64,000 nt of DNA from Capsicum annuum (GCF_002878395.1 NW_025826215.1:401995-465994), one strand, 5' to 3'. Shown: positions 11,701 to 26,700, numbered from the stretch's first letter. Notes: generated by a model not told the origin, from the letters alone. Translations and numbers: made by a program.

Positions 11701-14700
11701 GTCAAGTGAAAACAGGTGATGAAAGGTTCCATATTTGTGTATAGCTTATCCTGTGATTTCCATTTTTATGGATTACTAATTTTCGTCTTGAGTGTGTTTG
11801 GTACAGAGGAAAATGGTTCTGATTTTTCATGTTTGATTGGTCAAATATATTTGGAGAACATCTTTTTAGGACAAGAAGTTCCTTGAAAATCAGAAAAATG
11901 ACTCTCCTAAAAGTAAGGAAAACAAGTTCCATAAGTGGCATCCCAGATGTATCCTCCCCACCCTCACCTCTCCATCCCCTGACACCACCCCCACTCGCAC
12001 TAGCACCACCCACTCCTACCCCGCTCCACACCACCCTCGAGTGTTTGTTTGTGTAGGTTATTATAAAAATACTCTTGCGATAATATTTTCTGCTAATTTA
12101 TCAAACACGGGGTATGCTGTTGTTGTTACCAAACACTAAAGAATAAATAAGAGAACTACTGATTTTTCAAGAAGATATTTTTCGTGAATTTTTTTTGTCC
12201 TTACAAAATTGACCTAGGTCTTTATCCTTGTAATTATATGGTAGTTATACCATTTTCATGTTAGTATTAAGTTGTCTTTGCATAAAATTTTTTATTCTCC
12301 GAGTAATGTATGGTTGTAATTAATAATTTAGTTTGCATGGTCTCAAGTGATGAGTAGTTTGTCTAATTCAAGTTGTGCTTTGGTCGAAGTTCTTCAAATT
12401 TATGGATTTGCTTCCGTGATTTAACTGTGTACTTTCTAAAAAAGAAAAAAGTGATGAATTGCTTCTCGGATTTGAACTTAGCTGGGATGTCTACACAATT
12501 TTCTTGTCTTTCGTAACCCAATTTGAAAGTCTACTAATGTAAAATATGCATTCTTATGTCAATCTGTTTATTTCGGGGAAGGGAAAAATAAAGGGGAGGA
12601 TTGATAGATGTTGCTCCAATGAAATTTCAGCTTTTATCGTATATATTATTGTATATCTCATAAATTTCTGTTTCTTTGAGGTTTAGTAACCATCTGGATA
12701 CATCTTACCTATGTTATTGTTGGTTACATATCACCCACATTATTGTTGCGTATGTTCATATTCTTTTTATTGTTTTCCTTTAATTGAAATTTGATATCCC
12801 GCTAACGTTTTGGTGTAGGAAAGCAAAAGATATTAGGTACTTTAAAATCTCAATTATAACCGTAATAATCTTTAGTCCATAATTCCGGAAAAGTTGATTG
12901 TGAGACATCTTTTATAATCTCAAGACGTATTAACTAGTCAAAGATATTAATGACAAGGAAGGCTTTTTTGTTATGCTACTAATACTTGTTTTGCTATTCT
13001 GCCCAAGCCTGCCAATGGCTAGCCCAGAATTTGCCAGAATTATTCTAGTGAGTGAGTCCTCGTCCTTCCATGGTGAATAAAAAGATGAACCCTACAACAA
13101 ATAACATGAAAAAAAGATAAGGAAATGGCTCCATGTGCTTTGATTCATTAATTGGGAGCATTATACGAGATCCGACGCATCCAACAGAGCGAAATAGTGT
13201 TCCATTTTTTTCGGCGGCATCCTTCTGCATTGGCAACGTCCCCCGGAGGACAAAGTAGCACTTCTTAATGACTAGGAGCAGAGAGCTCTCCTGGGATAAA
13301 GTGATGAGCCGGAGATGTTATAAAGCTTTGGGTTTTATTTTTTCTTCCCCTTTTTCCTTTTGGTCTGTGGTGGGGAAATCCCCCCCCCCCCCCCCCCCAA
13401 CCAAGCAAGAAGGAAGCGAAGCGGCTTGCCGACCAGCAAAACAACGAATTCAACTGCAGATACCCTAGTTGGAAAAAAAGAAGTAAGTCCCGTGTGGTAT
13501 GCCGCTCTGCGAGCAAGGAGTGCCATGCACGAGCGGAGCAAAAATTAACCCACCACTTCGTATTCTTACTAAGGAATCCTGTCTATTTCACTAATTCGGG
13601 GGAAGATACTGAATTTTTGTATTTGAAAAAGATTTCTGTGTTCGTTTTGGCTCTCGAGCGAGAACGATAAATAATGGCCGGGACAAAGGATCGCGATCCC
13701 GCGAGGGTGAGCTAACCCCCAAAACTCGCCCTCAGTTCGGATTGCAAGCATATTATAGTTATGAATGGACAACATAATACCATTGCTCCTTTTATTTTTT
13801 TTCTTTATCTCTGTTTGTTCTAAACTCCCATGTTCTGACAATGCATGTTGCTGAGGTGAGGATGTTGAGGTGGATGCGTGACATGCTAGGTGTTATATGA
13901 TTAAGAATGAGGTTATTCGAGATAAGGTGAAAGTGGCCGCCTGGGTGGACAAGATAAAGGAAGCGAGATTGAGATGATTTAGACATATGGTGAGGCAAGG
14001 TGTTGATACCCTAGTGAGGAGGTGTGAGAGGTCTGATTATAGTTGGTAGGGCTAGGTCGAAGAAGTATCAGAAAAAGGGGATTAAACAGGACATGACACA
14101 TATTCAGGTTACCGAGGACATAACCTTAGATAGGAGGGTGTGGAGGACACGTATTAGATTGGGAGGTTAGTCGGGTAGGAGTATTGTCATGCACTAGCCG
14201 TAATATGGTAGTTTAGGGTTTAGCCGTAGATATTGAGGTGGAGCTGATCACTGCTTATGATATCTTTAGTTCTTGTTTATTGTGTTTCAATTACCACACT
14301 ATTTTGTGGTTGATTATTGTTTTTTCTGGTAGATTTAGCACTATTCTCTTGTTAGTTGCTATATTTTCTTCACTGTTTTCCCTTCGTTCTACCTTGAATT
14401 TGCTACACTTGAGTCGATGGTCTTTTGAAAACAGCCTCTCTACCTCCCCGAGGTAGTGGTAAGGTCTGCGCACATTTTACCTCTCTAGAATCCACTCGTG
14501 GGATTTTGTTGGGTATGTTGTTGTCATTTGTGGGTATGACCACTCATCTAAAAGTTTAAGCTGTGAGAGAGCGTACTTTTCTTATTTAAGTATATTCTCA
14601 ACATGCCCCCACGTGTGGGCCTGATTCTTTTTAAAGGGAAAAGCACGTGGAGATTGTTTTTAATAATGGGTGACAGTGAGATTCGGTCCCGGGATCTCTG

Positions 14701-17700
14701 CCTGCTTTGATACCATGTTGAAGTGTGGGACCATCTCATCTAAAAGCTTAACTTTTTAGAGAGAGCACACTTTTATTTAATCATATTCTCAACAGTTCTA
14801 TTTTACGTTGTGCAGTACACTAAGGAATAATCTTTAGTTTTTTTTTTGGTTGAAAGAAGGGTATGAGGCAGGATTTTAGTAGTGCAATACTATATAAAAC
14901 AACAACAACAACCCAGTATATTCCCACAAAGTGGGCTCTGGGGAGGGTAGAGTGTACGCACTCCATACCCCTACCCCTAAAGATGTAGAGACCCTAAAGA
15001 TGTGGAGAGGCTGTTTCCGATAGTGCAATACTATATGAATGAACAAATTATATTCCTAGTGAAAGGCACTCGAGTGGTCTATTAATCAATAAATGTCTGC
15101 GAACCTCAGAAGCCAAGTTCCGAAATTCTTTTTTTTTTTTTTTTTGAAATTCAATCAAGTTCTGGATTCTAGCAAAGACAAAACACTAGGTGCTTTCTTC
15201 CCTTGATCTAAGACTTGGTGGGTAGAATTACCTAATACCGGTGCTAACAAGTACCTGCTGGACTAGTCGATGTGCGTGCAAGCTGACCTTGAAGCTACTA
15301 TGTTAGTAATAGGGGTACGGATTACCAAATAATTAGCGCATCTTATACTTTTATGGACAAAGGAGGAAGAAGCATAGTTGATCAAGGTGATAAAATTCCA
15401 GGAACTTTAGGAAAGGTGAACTAGTGCTACTCTTTTGCATCAGAAGTCAGATCTGCTCAGATAGAGGTGATACTTTCCATCACCTACTGTACAGAGATGG
15501 CAAGAAATGCCATGACCATCTTTCTGCTCTTTGGTTACCCAGCTGGTTTGTAAATTCAAATCTGAACTTCTTTGTTTTAATGAATTCTTCTGATACCTAG
15601 AGCGCAGCATTTCAGTTGCCATAGTTTCAGACATTGTGCTACAGCATATAGAGCCATATACAGACTTGACTGGTTGTATTGTTATACCATAGATCGGGCA
15701 TCCGCTGCTTGTTAAATTAAAGCCTATAACTGTTACAGGAGGCTTGTGGAATGCATACTTAAGTTGTAGATTTTGGTTGCTTCTTTGATAGACCAACTTG
15801 ATCAGATACTCTGTTGCATTAGTATTTACAATTTACTAAGCCTGTTATACTTACGCTTCACAAAGATATGTTTTATTGTTTTACCAGAACAGAGAAGATT
15901 TCAATTCTGTCTGATCTAATCAGGAAAACAAATGCTCAAGAAATGAAATGGATTATAATGATAATTCTCAAAGGTTTGATATATTTTTTAATCTATGCTT
16001 AAACTGTAGGATCTCCCTCCATGCCCAATGATGTTCACTGACTTTTGTCTTCATTTAGATCTTAAGTTGGGAATTAGTGAAAAGAGCATCTTCCACGAAT
16101 TCCATCCAGATGCAGAGGACTTATTCAATGTCACATGCGATTTAAAACTACTTTGTGAAAAGTTGAGGGACAGAAGTCAACGGCATAAACGCCAGGTTTG
16201 CTTCAAGTTCTCATATTGAACCTTATGACATCTTATGACATACTTCTTATCCTGACATGGTACTTTTGGTAGATAATTGGATCAATTGTAAAGTCTCATC
16301 TTTCTTACCTTGGTGACTGAGTGTACATCTCGGCCTCTAATTTAGTAGATATTTGTTCATTGCTTGCGCTTGGCCACAAATCCCATAGTAACTTCTTGAC
16401 CAAAAAACGAGCAAATGCTTTATTTCCTCAATTAGAGTGCCTATGTGATGGTCAGCTGTCCTAAATTTGTCTCTCGTTCCTTCAGTGGCCGATCAACCAA
16501 CTCTTTTAGGGCCCGTTTGGCCATGAAAACTTTTTCGGAGTTGGAAATTGTGGTGTTTGGCCATGAAAATTCGGAAAATAATTCCGGAAAATTTTTCTGA
16601 AAAGGGAAAACAGGTTTTTGGTGTTTTCACAATTTTCCTACTCCAATTCCGACTTTTATTATTATTACATATAACCTTAATCTTTTAGATTTTTACATAA
16701 AACTGTCCTTATAACATTACTTTTTCAATATTACGTATATAGCAGTTTTAAAAAATAAGATAATTATAATTTCAAACTTAATGCTATCCTAATTAATACA
16801 TATCTCTTTTTTTCTCTCTCATCATTATTTTTCTCGCTTATTTAATTTTCTTCTTTATTTAAGGCATTATTTTACTGCTAATTATCCTAATTACTATAAT
16901 ATAATAATAATAATAATTTTTCTGTTGTGATACGGACGTTTAAGGAATTATAGTCGTGTAATTAATAATAGATAATCGTTTTCTATATTTATGGAATTAA
17001 TAAAGTTGTAGCAGATTAGTTTACTACTGCCACAAATTATTCTCGTTTTTAATTTGATTATGTATATTATATTGTGTACATCTTTATTATACTATTCAAA
17101 TATAAATAGTTTATATCATATATATGCTAAAAATATAAATCGATTACATATTTTTCATAAAAAAATATGTCCAATTTAACAAATTTATACCTTGGACTGC
17201 AACTGCTACCTTTATATACCATAATACTTGGTATCTTTATACACAGTATTATATTTATACCCATAAATATATAAAGTATTATATTTATAACAGAAATATA
17301 CAAAGTATGTTATATATAAAATTTACAACAACAACAACAACAAACCCAGTATATTCCCACATAGTGGGGTCTGGGGAGGGTAGAGTGTACGCAGTCCATA
17401 CCACTACCTTTAAAGAAGTAGAAAGGCTGTTTCCGATAGACCCCCGACTCAAGATAAAAGGCAGTATACAAAAGCATAGAACAAGATAAAATAACATAGA
17501 TATGACATCCACAAAAAAATTGTACATTGTCAAACAAAGGACACCAAAGTCCACCTAAATACTACCTACGACTTATCCACACCCTTATCCCTCTATCCTA
17601 ATGCTTTTCCTCCGTATCTTCCTATCCAGGGTCATGTCCTCAGTCAGCTGTAACTGCTTCATGTCACGTTTAATCACTTCTCTCCAGTATTTCTTTGGCC

Positions 17701-20700
17701 TACCCCTACCCCGTTTGAAACCTCCCAAGGCCAACCTCTCACACCTACGAACTGGGGCATCCGTGCCTCTCCTCATCACATGACCAAACCATCTCAACCT
17801 CACTTCCCACATTTTATCCTCCACTGACATCACTCTCACCTTCTCCCGAATAATTTCATTTCTAACCCTGTCAGCCCTTGTGAATCCACACATCCAACGC
17901 AACATCCTTATTTCCACCACCTTTAACTTTTGGATATAAGAATTCTCAATCGGCCAACACTCCGCTCCATTCAACATAGTAGGTCGGACTGCAACTCTAT
18001 AGAATTTGTCTTTCAGCTTGGGGGCACCTTCCTATCGTATAAAATTTCCTAAGCGAGTCTCTATTTCATCCAACCTCCCCCAATACGGTGAGAGACATCC
18101 TCATTTATCTCTCTATTTCCCTGAATCGTAGACCCAAAATACTTAAAACTATTCCTCTTGCAAATCTCTTGCAAACCGCCTGAGAATCCAACTTCACTAC
18201 CACCTCCTCCTCTTGCCTCGAGTCACTAAACTTGCACTCCAAGTACTCCGTCTTGGTCCTACTCAACCTAAAACCTTTGGACTCTAGGGTTTGTCTCCAA
18301 ACCTCCAGCTTATCATTAACCCCTTGTCGCGACTCATCAATCAGACCTCGCATTGTATATTTCGCGTCAACACATCCATCACCAAAGCGAATAAAAACGG
18401 ACTACGAGTTGATCCTTGGTGCAACCCTATCAAGACCAGGAAATGCTCAGAATCTCTTCCCACTGTCCTTACCTGAGTCTGTGCTCCCTCATACATGTCC
18501 TTAATCGCTCTGATTCAAAGAACCTCCCTAGGAATCTTATCATAAGCCTTTTCCAAGTCAATAAACACCATGTGAAGATCCCTCTTCTTCTCTCTATACT
18601 GCTCTACCAGTCTCCGCATAAGGTGAATTGCCTTAGTCGTGGAGCGACCAGGCATAAAATCAAATTGATTCTCCGAAATAGACAAAATCTTCCTCAACCT
18701 CTGCTCCACCACCCTCTCCCAAATCTTCATCATGTGACTCAACAACTTGATACCCCGATAGTTGTTACAACTCTGAATGTCACGCTTGTTCTTATATAAA
18801 GGAATCATCGTGCTCCATCTCCATGCCTCAGGCATTTTTGCTAACTTGAAAATATTGTTAAACAAGTTGATCAGTCACCTCAATCCTAACCCGCCAGAGA
18901 ACTTCCAAAAATCCACCGGAATCTCATCGGGCCCCGTTGCCTTGCCCCTTCGCATCTTGCGAATAGCCTCACTAACCTCATCTACCTTAAAACACCGACA
19001 AAAGCCAAAGTCGCGACACTCCCCGGAATGTTCCAACTCCCCTAACACAACACCTCTATCCCTCTCATCATTCAAGAGCCTATGGAAATAGGATTGCCAT
19101 CTTTTCTTAATGAGGTCGTCTTCCACCAAAACTCTGCCATCCTCTCCTTTAATGCACTTCACCTAGTCCAGATCACGATCTTTCCGCTCCCTAACCTTGG
19201 CAAGCCTAAACATCCTCTTCTCCCCGCCTTTCTCCTCTAACCCCTTATACAAACTCTCAAAAGCTATTGTTTTAGCAGCCATGACTGCTAACTTAGCCTC
19301 CTTTTTTGCTAACTTGTACTCCTCCCTGCTCACCCGTTTCTCTTCTTGATCCTTACTCTCAACCAACTTAGCTTAAGCCGCCTTCTTCATCTCGACTTTC
19401 TTCTTAACATCTTCATTCCACCACCAATCCCCTCGATACCGGCCAGACCCGCCCCTCGAAACACCCAACACCTCTCTAGCAGACTCCCTGATGCAACCAA
19501 CAACCCTATCCCACATACTATCCACGTCCCCCCTGCACTCCCACACCCCATCCCCTCCAACTTCACTCCTATCTCCAAAGCACTAACCGAGGTCAGGCTA
19601 CCCCACCTAACCCTAGGCCGACCCTTCCCACCCCGCCTCATCTTTCCCCTCTTGATAACCAAGTCCATCAGTTATATATAAAGTTTATACCATGTATATA
19701 CAATATAAACACATATATAAATATACAAAGTATTAAGAAACATACTAAGCATATTTATAACATAAATATACAAGGTATGTTATATATGAAGTTTATACCA
19801 TGTCTATACCATATACACACATATATAAATATACAAAGTATAAAGAAACATACTAAGCATATTTATATATTTATGGTATATGATATAATATACCATAAAT
19901 ATGCAAAGTATGTTTTACATAGAAATAATTTATTCACACATAGTAAAATCTTTCATGTATAAGAGAAGTAAAGAAATAAATTAGTGGCACCCTAAAATTT
20001 AATAACAACTCATCATTTCCTATTTTTTAGGAACGAAAAATAAAGGAAATAAATTCCTAAAAAAATAAATTTGTTTGAAAGATAATATTTGTTACCTAAA
20101 AAATAGGAAACAGTGATTTGTTAATATAACATCCATATTTAAAATTTTCAAATATGAGAAAACGGCTATTAATGTAAATATTATATATGTCATAATTGAA
20201 ATTCATTAAATATGGCCATGCATATGTAATTAATTTTATAAAAGTGGCTAATTGTGTTCTTTTTCCGTTAGTAGGTAAATTTTAGTTGGGTGATTTTGAT
20301 AGTTTGTAAAAGTTGGGGCATAAAATCATATTTAAAAAAGTTTTTCAAAAGTCAAAAAAAAAAATTCAAAAAAGACATGGCCAAACACAACTTCAACTCC
20401 AATTTCAACTCCAACTTCAACTCCAACTCCGAAAAATTTTAGTTTTCATGGCCAAACGGCTACTTAATTGATTTTTTGTGTACATATTACGATTTAGATT
20501 TCATTAGCAGCAACTTGACACTTGGTTGAAGGCGTATAGATTAATAATTTTCAATCGTGATTGACACTGGAAGCATGTTCCTTCAACTAGGATGTAGATT
20601 GTTGATAGGAACTAGGGTACGATTAACAATAATGTTGAAAACATGTAACGAGCATTAGAGAAGACCTAACTTTAGTGCATAAAGTAGGACATTTAATTGA

Positions 20701-23700
20701 GAGTATTTAATCAACAAGAATACCCTCAAGTAGAAGATTGTACTTAAGAAAATCCTTTCACACTTTGAAAAGCAAGAATTGGAAATTGCATCCAAAATCT
20801 CTCTCGTCTTCAATCTTCAAGGTAGTCTAAACGTAACTATCCTTAGAAAGAGAATTTATATTAGGCTTGATTATTACATTGAAGTTGTCTGATGATTTTA
20901 TTGTTATGTTTGTTCTAATTATATAAATTGGTTCAACAACCCATGATTTACTAACATAAAAAGCTACATTAAAATTAGGCAAAATGATCTTCTAGACCCC
21001 TGTACTATGTTGGTTTTGTAAGTTGGACATTTCTACTTACATATTTGTCATCTGGACCCTTGAACCCACTAAAAAGCAACATTTTAAACCCTTTTTTGGT
21101 GAGTGTAACACACTCTCCCCTATATCAGATGCCATGCCTGACACGTCTGCCACGTCATCTTTAAAAAAATAAAAAAAAAATTACATTAAATTCCAAGTCA
21201 TTTTATAAATGTTACATAACAAATTAAATATTAAAATTAATTTAATTAAATAAGAAAAATTTAAAAATTGTAGAAAAATTTGAATAATCATGTTTTTATT
21301 TTTGCTCACAAATTAAACATCAAATCCATTCCAAATAATTAAAATTCTTCTCCAACTAATTTAAATTTTTAACTATAAATTCATATATACAAACATAATA
21401 AATTTTTTATTTTTAAATTTGAATATTTTTAATAAATTCACAAAAAGTTTAATTTTTTTCAAGTGAAATTCACTAATTTTTTTTCAATATTCACTATCAC
21501 TCACTTTCAATTTAAATTTAAATTTTAATTCCAAAAAAATAAAAAGATTTCAAATTTAAATTTTAATTAAAAAAATGAAAAGAATTGAATTGAGAGGGAA
21601 AATTAAAATAAAAATAAAATGTGAACGTGTGTGTGGGGGAATGGGCTGGAAGAGTGTTGGGGTGGGGTGTGGAGGATGGAAGGGGCTGGGGTGGAGACGG
21701 GGCTGGGAGGGTTATGGGGGCTGGGGTGGGGTAGGGAGGGGTTGGACGGGGTTGGTGAGGTGTGGGGTTTGGGGACGGGGCTGGGGTTGGGGGCTGGGGG
21801 TGGGGTGGGACAGGGCTGGGTGTGGTGTGGTGGTGGGGACGGGCTTAGGTGTGCAGGAAAAATATATTTTTATTTTTTAAAAATTTTTAAAAATATTTTT
21901 AAAATTTTAAAAATATTTTTAAATTATTTTACAATTTTTAAAAATATTTTTAAAATGAAAAAGTTTGAGGGAAAAAAGGACCCTTTTTTATATTTTTTTA
22001 AATTTTTAAAAATATTTTTCAATTATTTTTAAATTTTAAAAATATTTTTAAATTATTTTTAAATTTTTAAAAATATTTTTAAATTTAAAAAGATGGAGGG
22101 AAGAAAAGAACCCTTTTTTAATTTTTTTTTTAAGTTTTAATATTTTTTTTATTTTTTTCTTAATTATTTTAATGAAAAATTGACCCCCACTCGCACCCTT
22201 AGGCGAGTGGCTACACTCTCTTTGTCCTAGTCACCATGACCTTGCCACATAGGCAAGGTCAACGGTCAAAGGGTGCAAAATGTTGCTTTTTGATGGGTTC
22301 AAGGATCCAGATAACAAACATGTAAGTAGAAGCGTTCAACTTACAAAACCGACATAGTACAGGGGTCCAGAAGGTCATTTTGCCTTAAAATTACTTCGAA
22401 GTCCCTAACTAGGCCTAAAATAGGAAAAGGGCCCAAATGGAATGAGCTTATGGGAAAAATCAATATACTTCTAATGTCAAATTAGGATCAACTAGGACGG
22501 GTAGCCACTCTTCCTTACACCTTCCTCTTCTGGCGGCGTGTTGATGCGCATGAGGCACTTTCTGGCAGTGGGTTTTCTTGGTTGGGTTGGATTACTGAGA
22601 GGAGCCTCCCAGTGGTACCAGTTTGTGTATGGGACTGACTGAATGTGGTGAAGTTTCTTTGGACAGTGATTTCGTCGGAAGAAAAACTAAGAAATTGGGA
22701 GAAAATTCAACCTATGTAAGGTTTGTACTACAGAGGGAGGAAACTCATCTAAAGAGCCAGCAACCCTGATACCACGAACAAATTAAGAAAGAAGAGAAGG
22801 CTTCTTTCTATTTGAGTATATAGGTGGGTTTTTTTTTACGATCACCGTTGACATCCCATGGGATGGGTATTTATGCCATGATTCTATAACTAAGTAAGGA
22901 AAGACATTAATTTTAATAAAAGAAAAATATTCTATTCTTTTGATGTCTCTTACAATTGAGCTAATTAATTAGTACAGTCAACAATATCTGATCTTGTAAA
23001 TAAGCTAATGGTGGATGACGAAATTAGATGGATTTTCTGAAGTTTTATAAAAAAATTATACATGGAGTGTTAGAATGTCCACATTGGTTAAAGGATTGAT
23101 GGGTGTTATCTCCCTACATGTTCTTGGGCAATCCTCGCCTTGTGAGTTAACGAGGTTGAAATAGGGCAAGACGCATTTTCTTAACAAATTTAATATACCA
23201 ATGTTTATAACCCAGGACAAGGCAGAACAGGAAAATGAAGTAGAGAATGCTGTAAAGGAGCGCCAAAGTAGGGAATTAGTATCATATGCAGGAAAGTGAT
23301 GTAGAGAAGGCAGTAAAAGAGTGAAACAATTATATTTCTATACCCCATTACCCTACCCCTATCTCTATATTGTTTATCTAGACTATATACAAATGTTTTT
23401 AGAATAATACTTTTTACTTGCGTAATATTGGTAGAATCAATTGTGCTTTGATGGAGAATCACATCTCCTTTAGACGGGGTGGGGGTGGGCATATTTTGGT
23501 TTAAATTGAAAAAACCGAAAAAACAAATCAAAATTTAATTTTGGTTTCGATTTTTTGGTTTCTCGGATTGGATTTGGTTTGTAATTTTGAAATTTTGGTT
23601 TTTCGGTTCGGTTTTCGGTTTAAAAAGAAAAAATTTGGTTAAACCAAAAAACTGAAAAACCGAAATTTTATAAACAAATAAATAATATATATATATATTT

Positions 23701-26700
23701 TATTATTATATATACGCACACACACACACACTAGACATTGTGTTATTTTTTTAATCTCAATTTATGTGATACAAATATAATTTAGATAATTAATTATTAA
23801 AATAATTTTAATTTTTAATTATTGTGATTTATAATACTATTTCTTCTATTTCAAATTAAGTGATACTGATATAATTTCAAAAGTTAACTTATGTGGTAGT
23901 AATATAATTTTGATTGTCAATCAAATGTTTTATGTTGACATATCGTTTTGTGTCCATTTTATGAAATATTATTAATTTTCTAATGCGATTGTAATAATTA
24001 ATTAGGGGTGATATTATAAAATCACGATTGAAGCAGCGAAGAACTCGTGTCTCGAATGACTTATAATAATTAATTAGATGAGATATAATAAAATTACTTT
24101 AAAAAATACTTTTGAAAAAAGCATAAATAGGCATCATATTAGACATCAAGTTAATTTAAAAAATAAAAAATTAATTTATTATTTTTTGTCAATTTTATAT
24201 TTTTTATTAAATATTATAATTTTTTAATACTTAAATAACCTATTGTAATTAATTTGGATTAATATAATTAAATTACGATTGAAGCAGCTGAGGCAACACA
24301 AGTAGACATGTCGATTATTTTATATTTTTATTTAATATTACAAATTTTTAAATACTTAAATAATTTATAGTAATTAATTAGGGATAATATAGTAAAATTA
24401 CGATTGAAGTAGCTGAATCAAGCAGCATAAGCATATATATATATAGTAATTCACATTCATAATTAATATTTAACAGCAAATTCGCATACGCCGCATGCTG
24501 TTTATGGATTGTTTTAGTGACTCAAATATTTTATGGACTATTTTGGTGACTTTGGACTGTTTTATGGACTATTTATGTAAGGTTATATTATATGTAATGA
24601 TTAATGACATTATGTATTATGTTAAACTTATGATTATTTCATTTCGTTTCATCCATATTGAGTTATTTATAGCTATTTATATTTGGGAATGAAAAACAGG
24701 TTTGAAAAAATATTTTTTCTAAAAAGACCCATCAATTTTAAATGCTCAGTTATGAAAAAGAGAGACTAACTACTTTAATATTTCAAATCGAAATAAACAT
24801 TTGAAATAATCGAACCGAATTTGTAAAAACCGAACCAAATCGAATTTATTTCGGTTTGGTTACGGATGTCATTTTTGTCAATCCGAAAACCGATAAACCG
24901 AACCAATATTAAAAAATCAAACTAAACCGACCGAACGCCCACCCCTAGGTGGGGACCTATGACCTAACAGAAACTAGATCTTTGGTGAAAACATGGTTTG
25001 ACTGGGTAGAGAGTTCCAAGTTTTATTTAAGGTGAATGGTGCTGAGCAGGGGAGCCCTTCTCTGGCTCTGCAAAAGACTACAATAAGCTACAATGCTTAA
25101 AGGAAAATGCTTTAAATCGTGGAAATGCAGAGATGTCTCCACCTACATTTATTGTTCCTTGAAGTTCAATAAATATGTTAGATATGTCTCTGTAATCTCT
25201 GTGAATGGGTCAACTAGATCTATCATTATCATCCAAGGCTTTAAATCTTGGAAGTGCAGAGATGTCTCCACCTACATTTATTGCTCCTTGAAGTTCAATA
25301 AATATGGTAGATGTCTTTGTAATCTATGTGAATGGGTCAACTAGATCTATCATTATCATCCTAGAGAAAAAGTTTAATGAAGGCTGGGACTCTCTTGCTG
25401 TAAAAATTGATCATTTTATTAATAGGGATACAAGAGTATAGGGGGATACGACTTCTAAAAAATTTAATGGTCAAAATGTAGAAGGGGAAAGAAACTACAA
25501 GGAAGCACTACATAGAAATAGATGGAGTCTGGGGAAAAGGGTTGATGATAGTAACAAGTAGGAGATTTCAGATACAACTTCAAAGCTAGCTGATAACAAC
25601 CACCTTCTTTATAGGTGTTTGGTTAGAAGTTTTTCCCATTATGATGAAATCCCAACTCGAAATGACGTGAGGAAGTGGTCCCAAACAGGCGTTGAAAGGA
25701 ATCCAAAATTTGCAAGTGTACGATATGAACGACAGTCAATTCTTGTTCGAATTTCATAGTAGAAAAGACGCTTAACATGTCTTCATAGGTAACTGGAGCA
25801 GACAAGGAAAAAAACTGAGGCTTGAATGGTGGAATCCTTTGTCGGGAGCTTTTCCAGAACACGGTGAATTCTAATGGTTTTGGATTTGATTCCTTGGACT
25901 ACCTCTTCACATGTGGTTTTCCAGCACCATGGAGGTCATCGGAGATGAATGCGGCGGCTGGCGGGAAAACAAAGAAGAATCTGAGTTGAAAAACCAACAT
26001 CGATGGGCTCATATGCGAGTTAGAAGACCTCAAGAACAAATTTCGTCTTCTGTGGAGATTTCAGATGGCGAGTGGATTTTCTCCTTACCGATGTGGGTTG
26101 AGTCGCTAGTGAAATATAGACGAAAGAGAGTGGGTGTTCTCGATAGCCGAGATAGCAGACGTGTACCAGTAGAGAAAGCTGGCAACTTTAGTTGAAAAGA
26201 AAAAAAAAAGACATCTTGGAGCCTGGGAGAGACCAAAGGTCTATTGAAGACTTAGCTGCAAATAGCCCTAATTTTGAAAATTTAGGTTAGAAGTTTTCAA
26301 AGGGTGAGGTGGCAAGTGGAAGTGGGGCCATCTTCTATTTAGAGAACGTGGCATGCAGAAGGTTGATGAAAAAAGGGTTCTCTGAGTCTCACAATATTGG
26401 GCCAAATTGCAGACAATTAAAGAAAAAAATCCAATTTTGTGAGCCTTTCACAAATGAAATTAACGCATTTGACATCAACGAATATTCTCTTTCTTTATGT
26501 TCACCTAGAACAATCGAATTAGCAGAAGTTATGCATTCTTCAAGACAAAAGGAATCTCAAGGTTGCTGCAAGATTCAACCCTATATCCATAGACAGGATG
26601 ACATCAGCAGCAAGATGGAAGTATTCATAAACAGTTCCGTAGATAGGGACACTTCACAGGGAGATTTTGTGACAATTCTGAAAGATCCTACCCCGCTAAA

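Larger units (their letters stand above)
16509..20463. mobile_element. Harbinger-like TIR element split by an RTE LINE
   Basis: Inverted ends share CCGTTTGGCCATGAAAAC (left from 16512, right to about 20460), flanked by TTA at 16506-16508 and 20464-20466. The right end has CAACTCCAACTTCAACTCC tandem motifs. Removing the nested LINE leaves about 1.6 kb of AT-rich, non-coding DNA. It lies in LIG4 intron 4. Confidence 0.7.

Noticed and set aside
13265..13548. Several overlapping frames around the poly-C run
   Set aside because: Homopolymer-driven (poly-Pro and poly-Gly) and present on both strands; they belong to the organelle-like patch.
18232..19091. Plus-strand frames in the RTE LINE
   Set aside because: Antisense shadows of the minus-strand reverse-transcriptase frames.
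21575..22032. Gly/Trp-rich open frames
   Set aside because: They are produced by the G-rich low-complexity core of a Mutator-like element, with no domain and no support as a gene.
23700..23735. (TA)n and (AC)n runs
   Set aside because: Ordinary microsatellites inside the hAT-like element.
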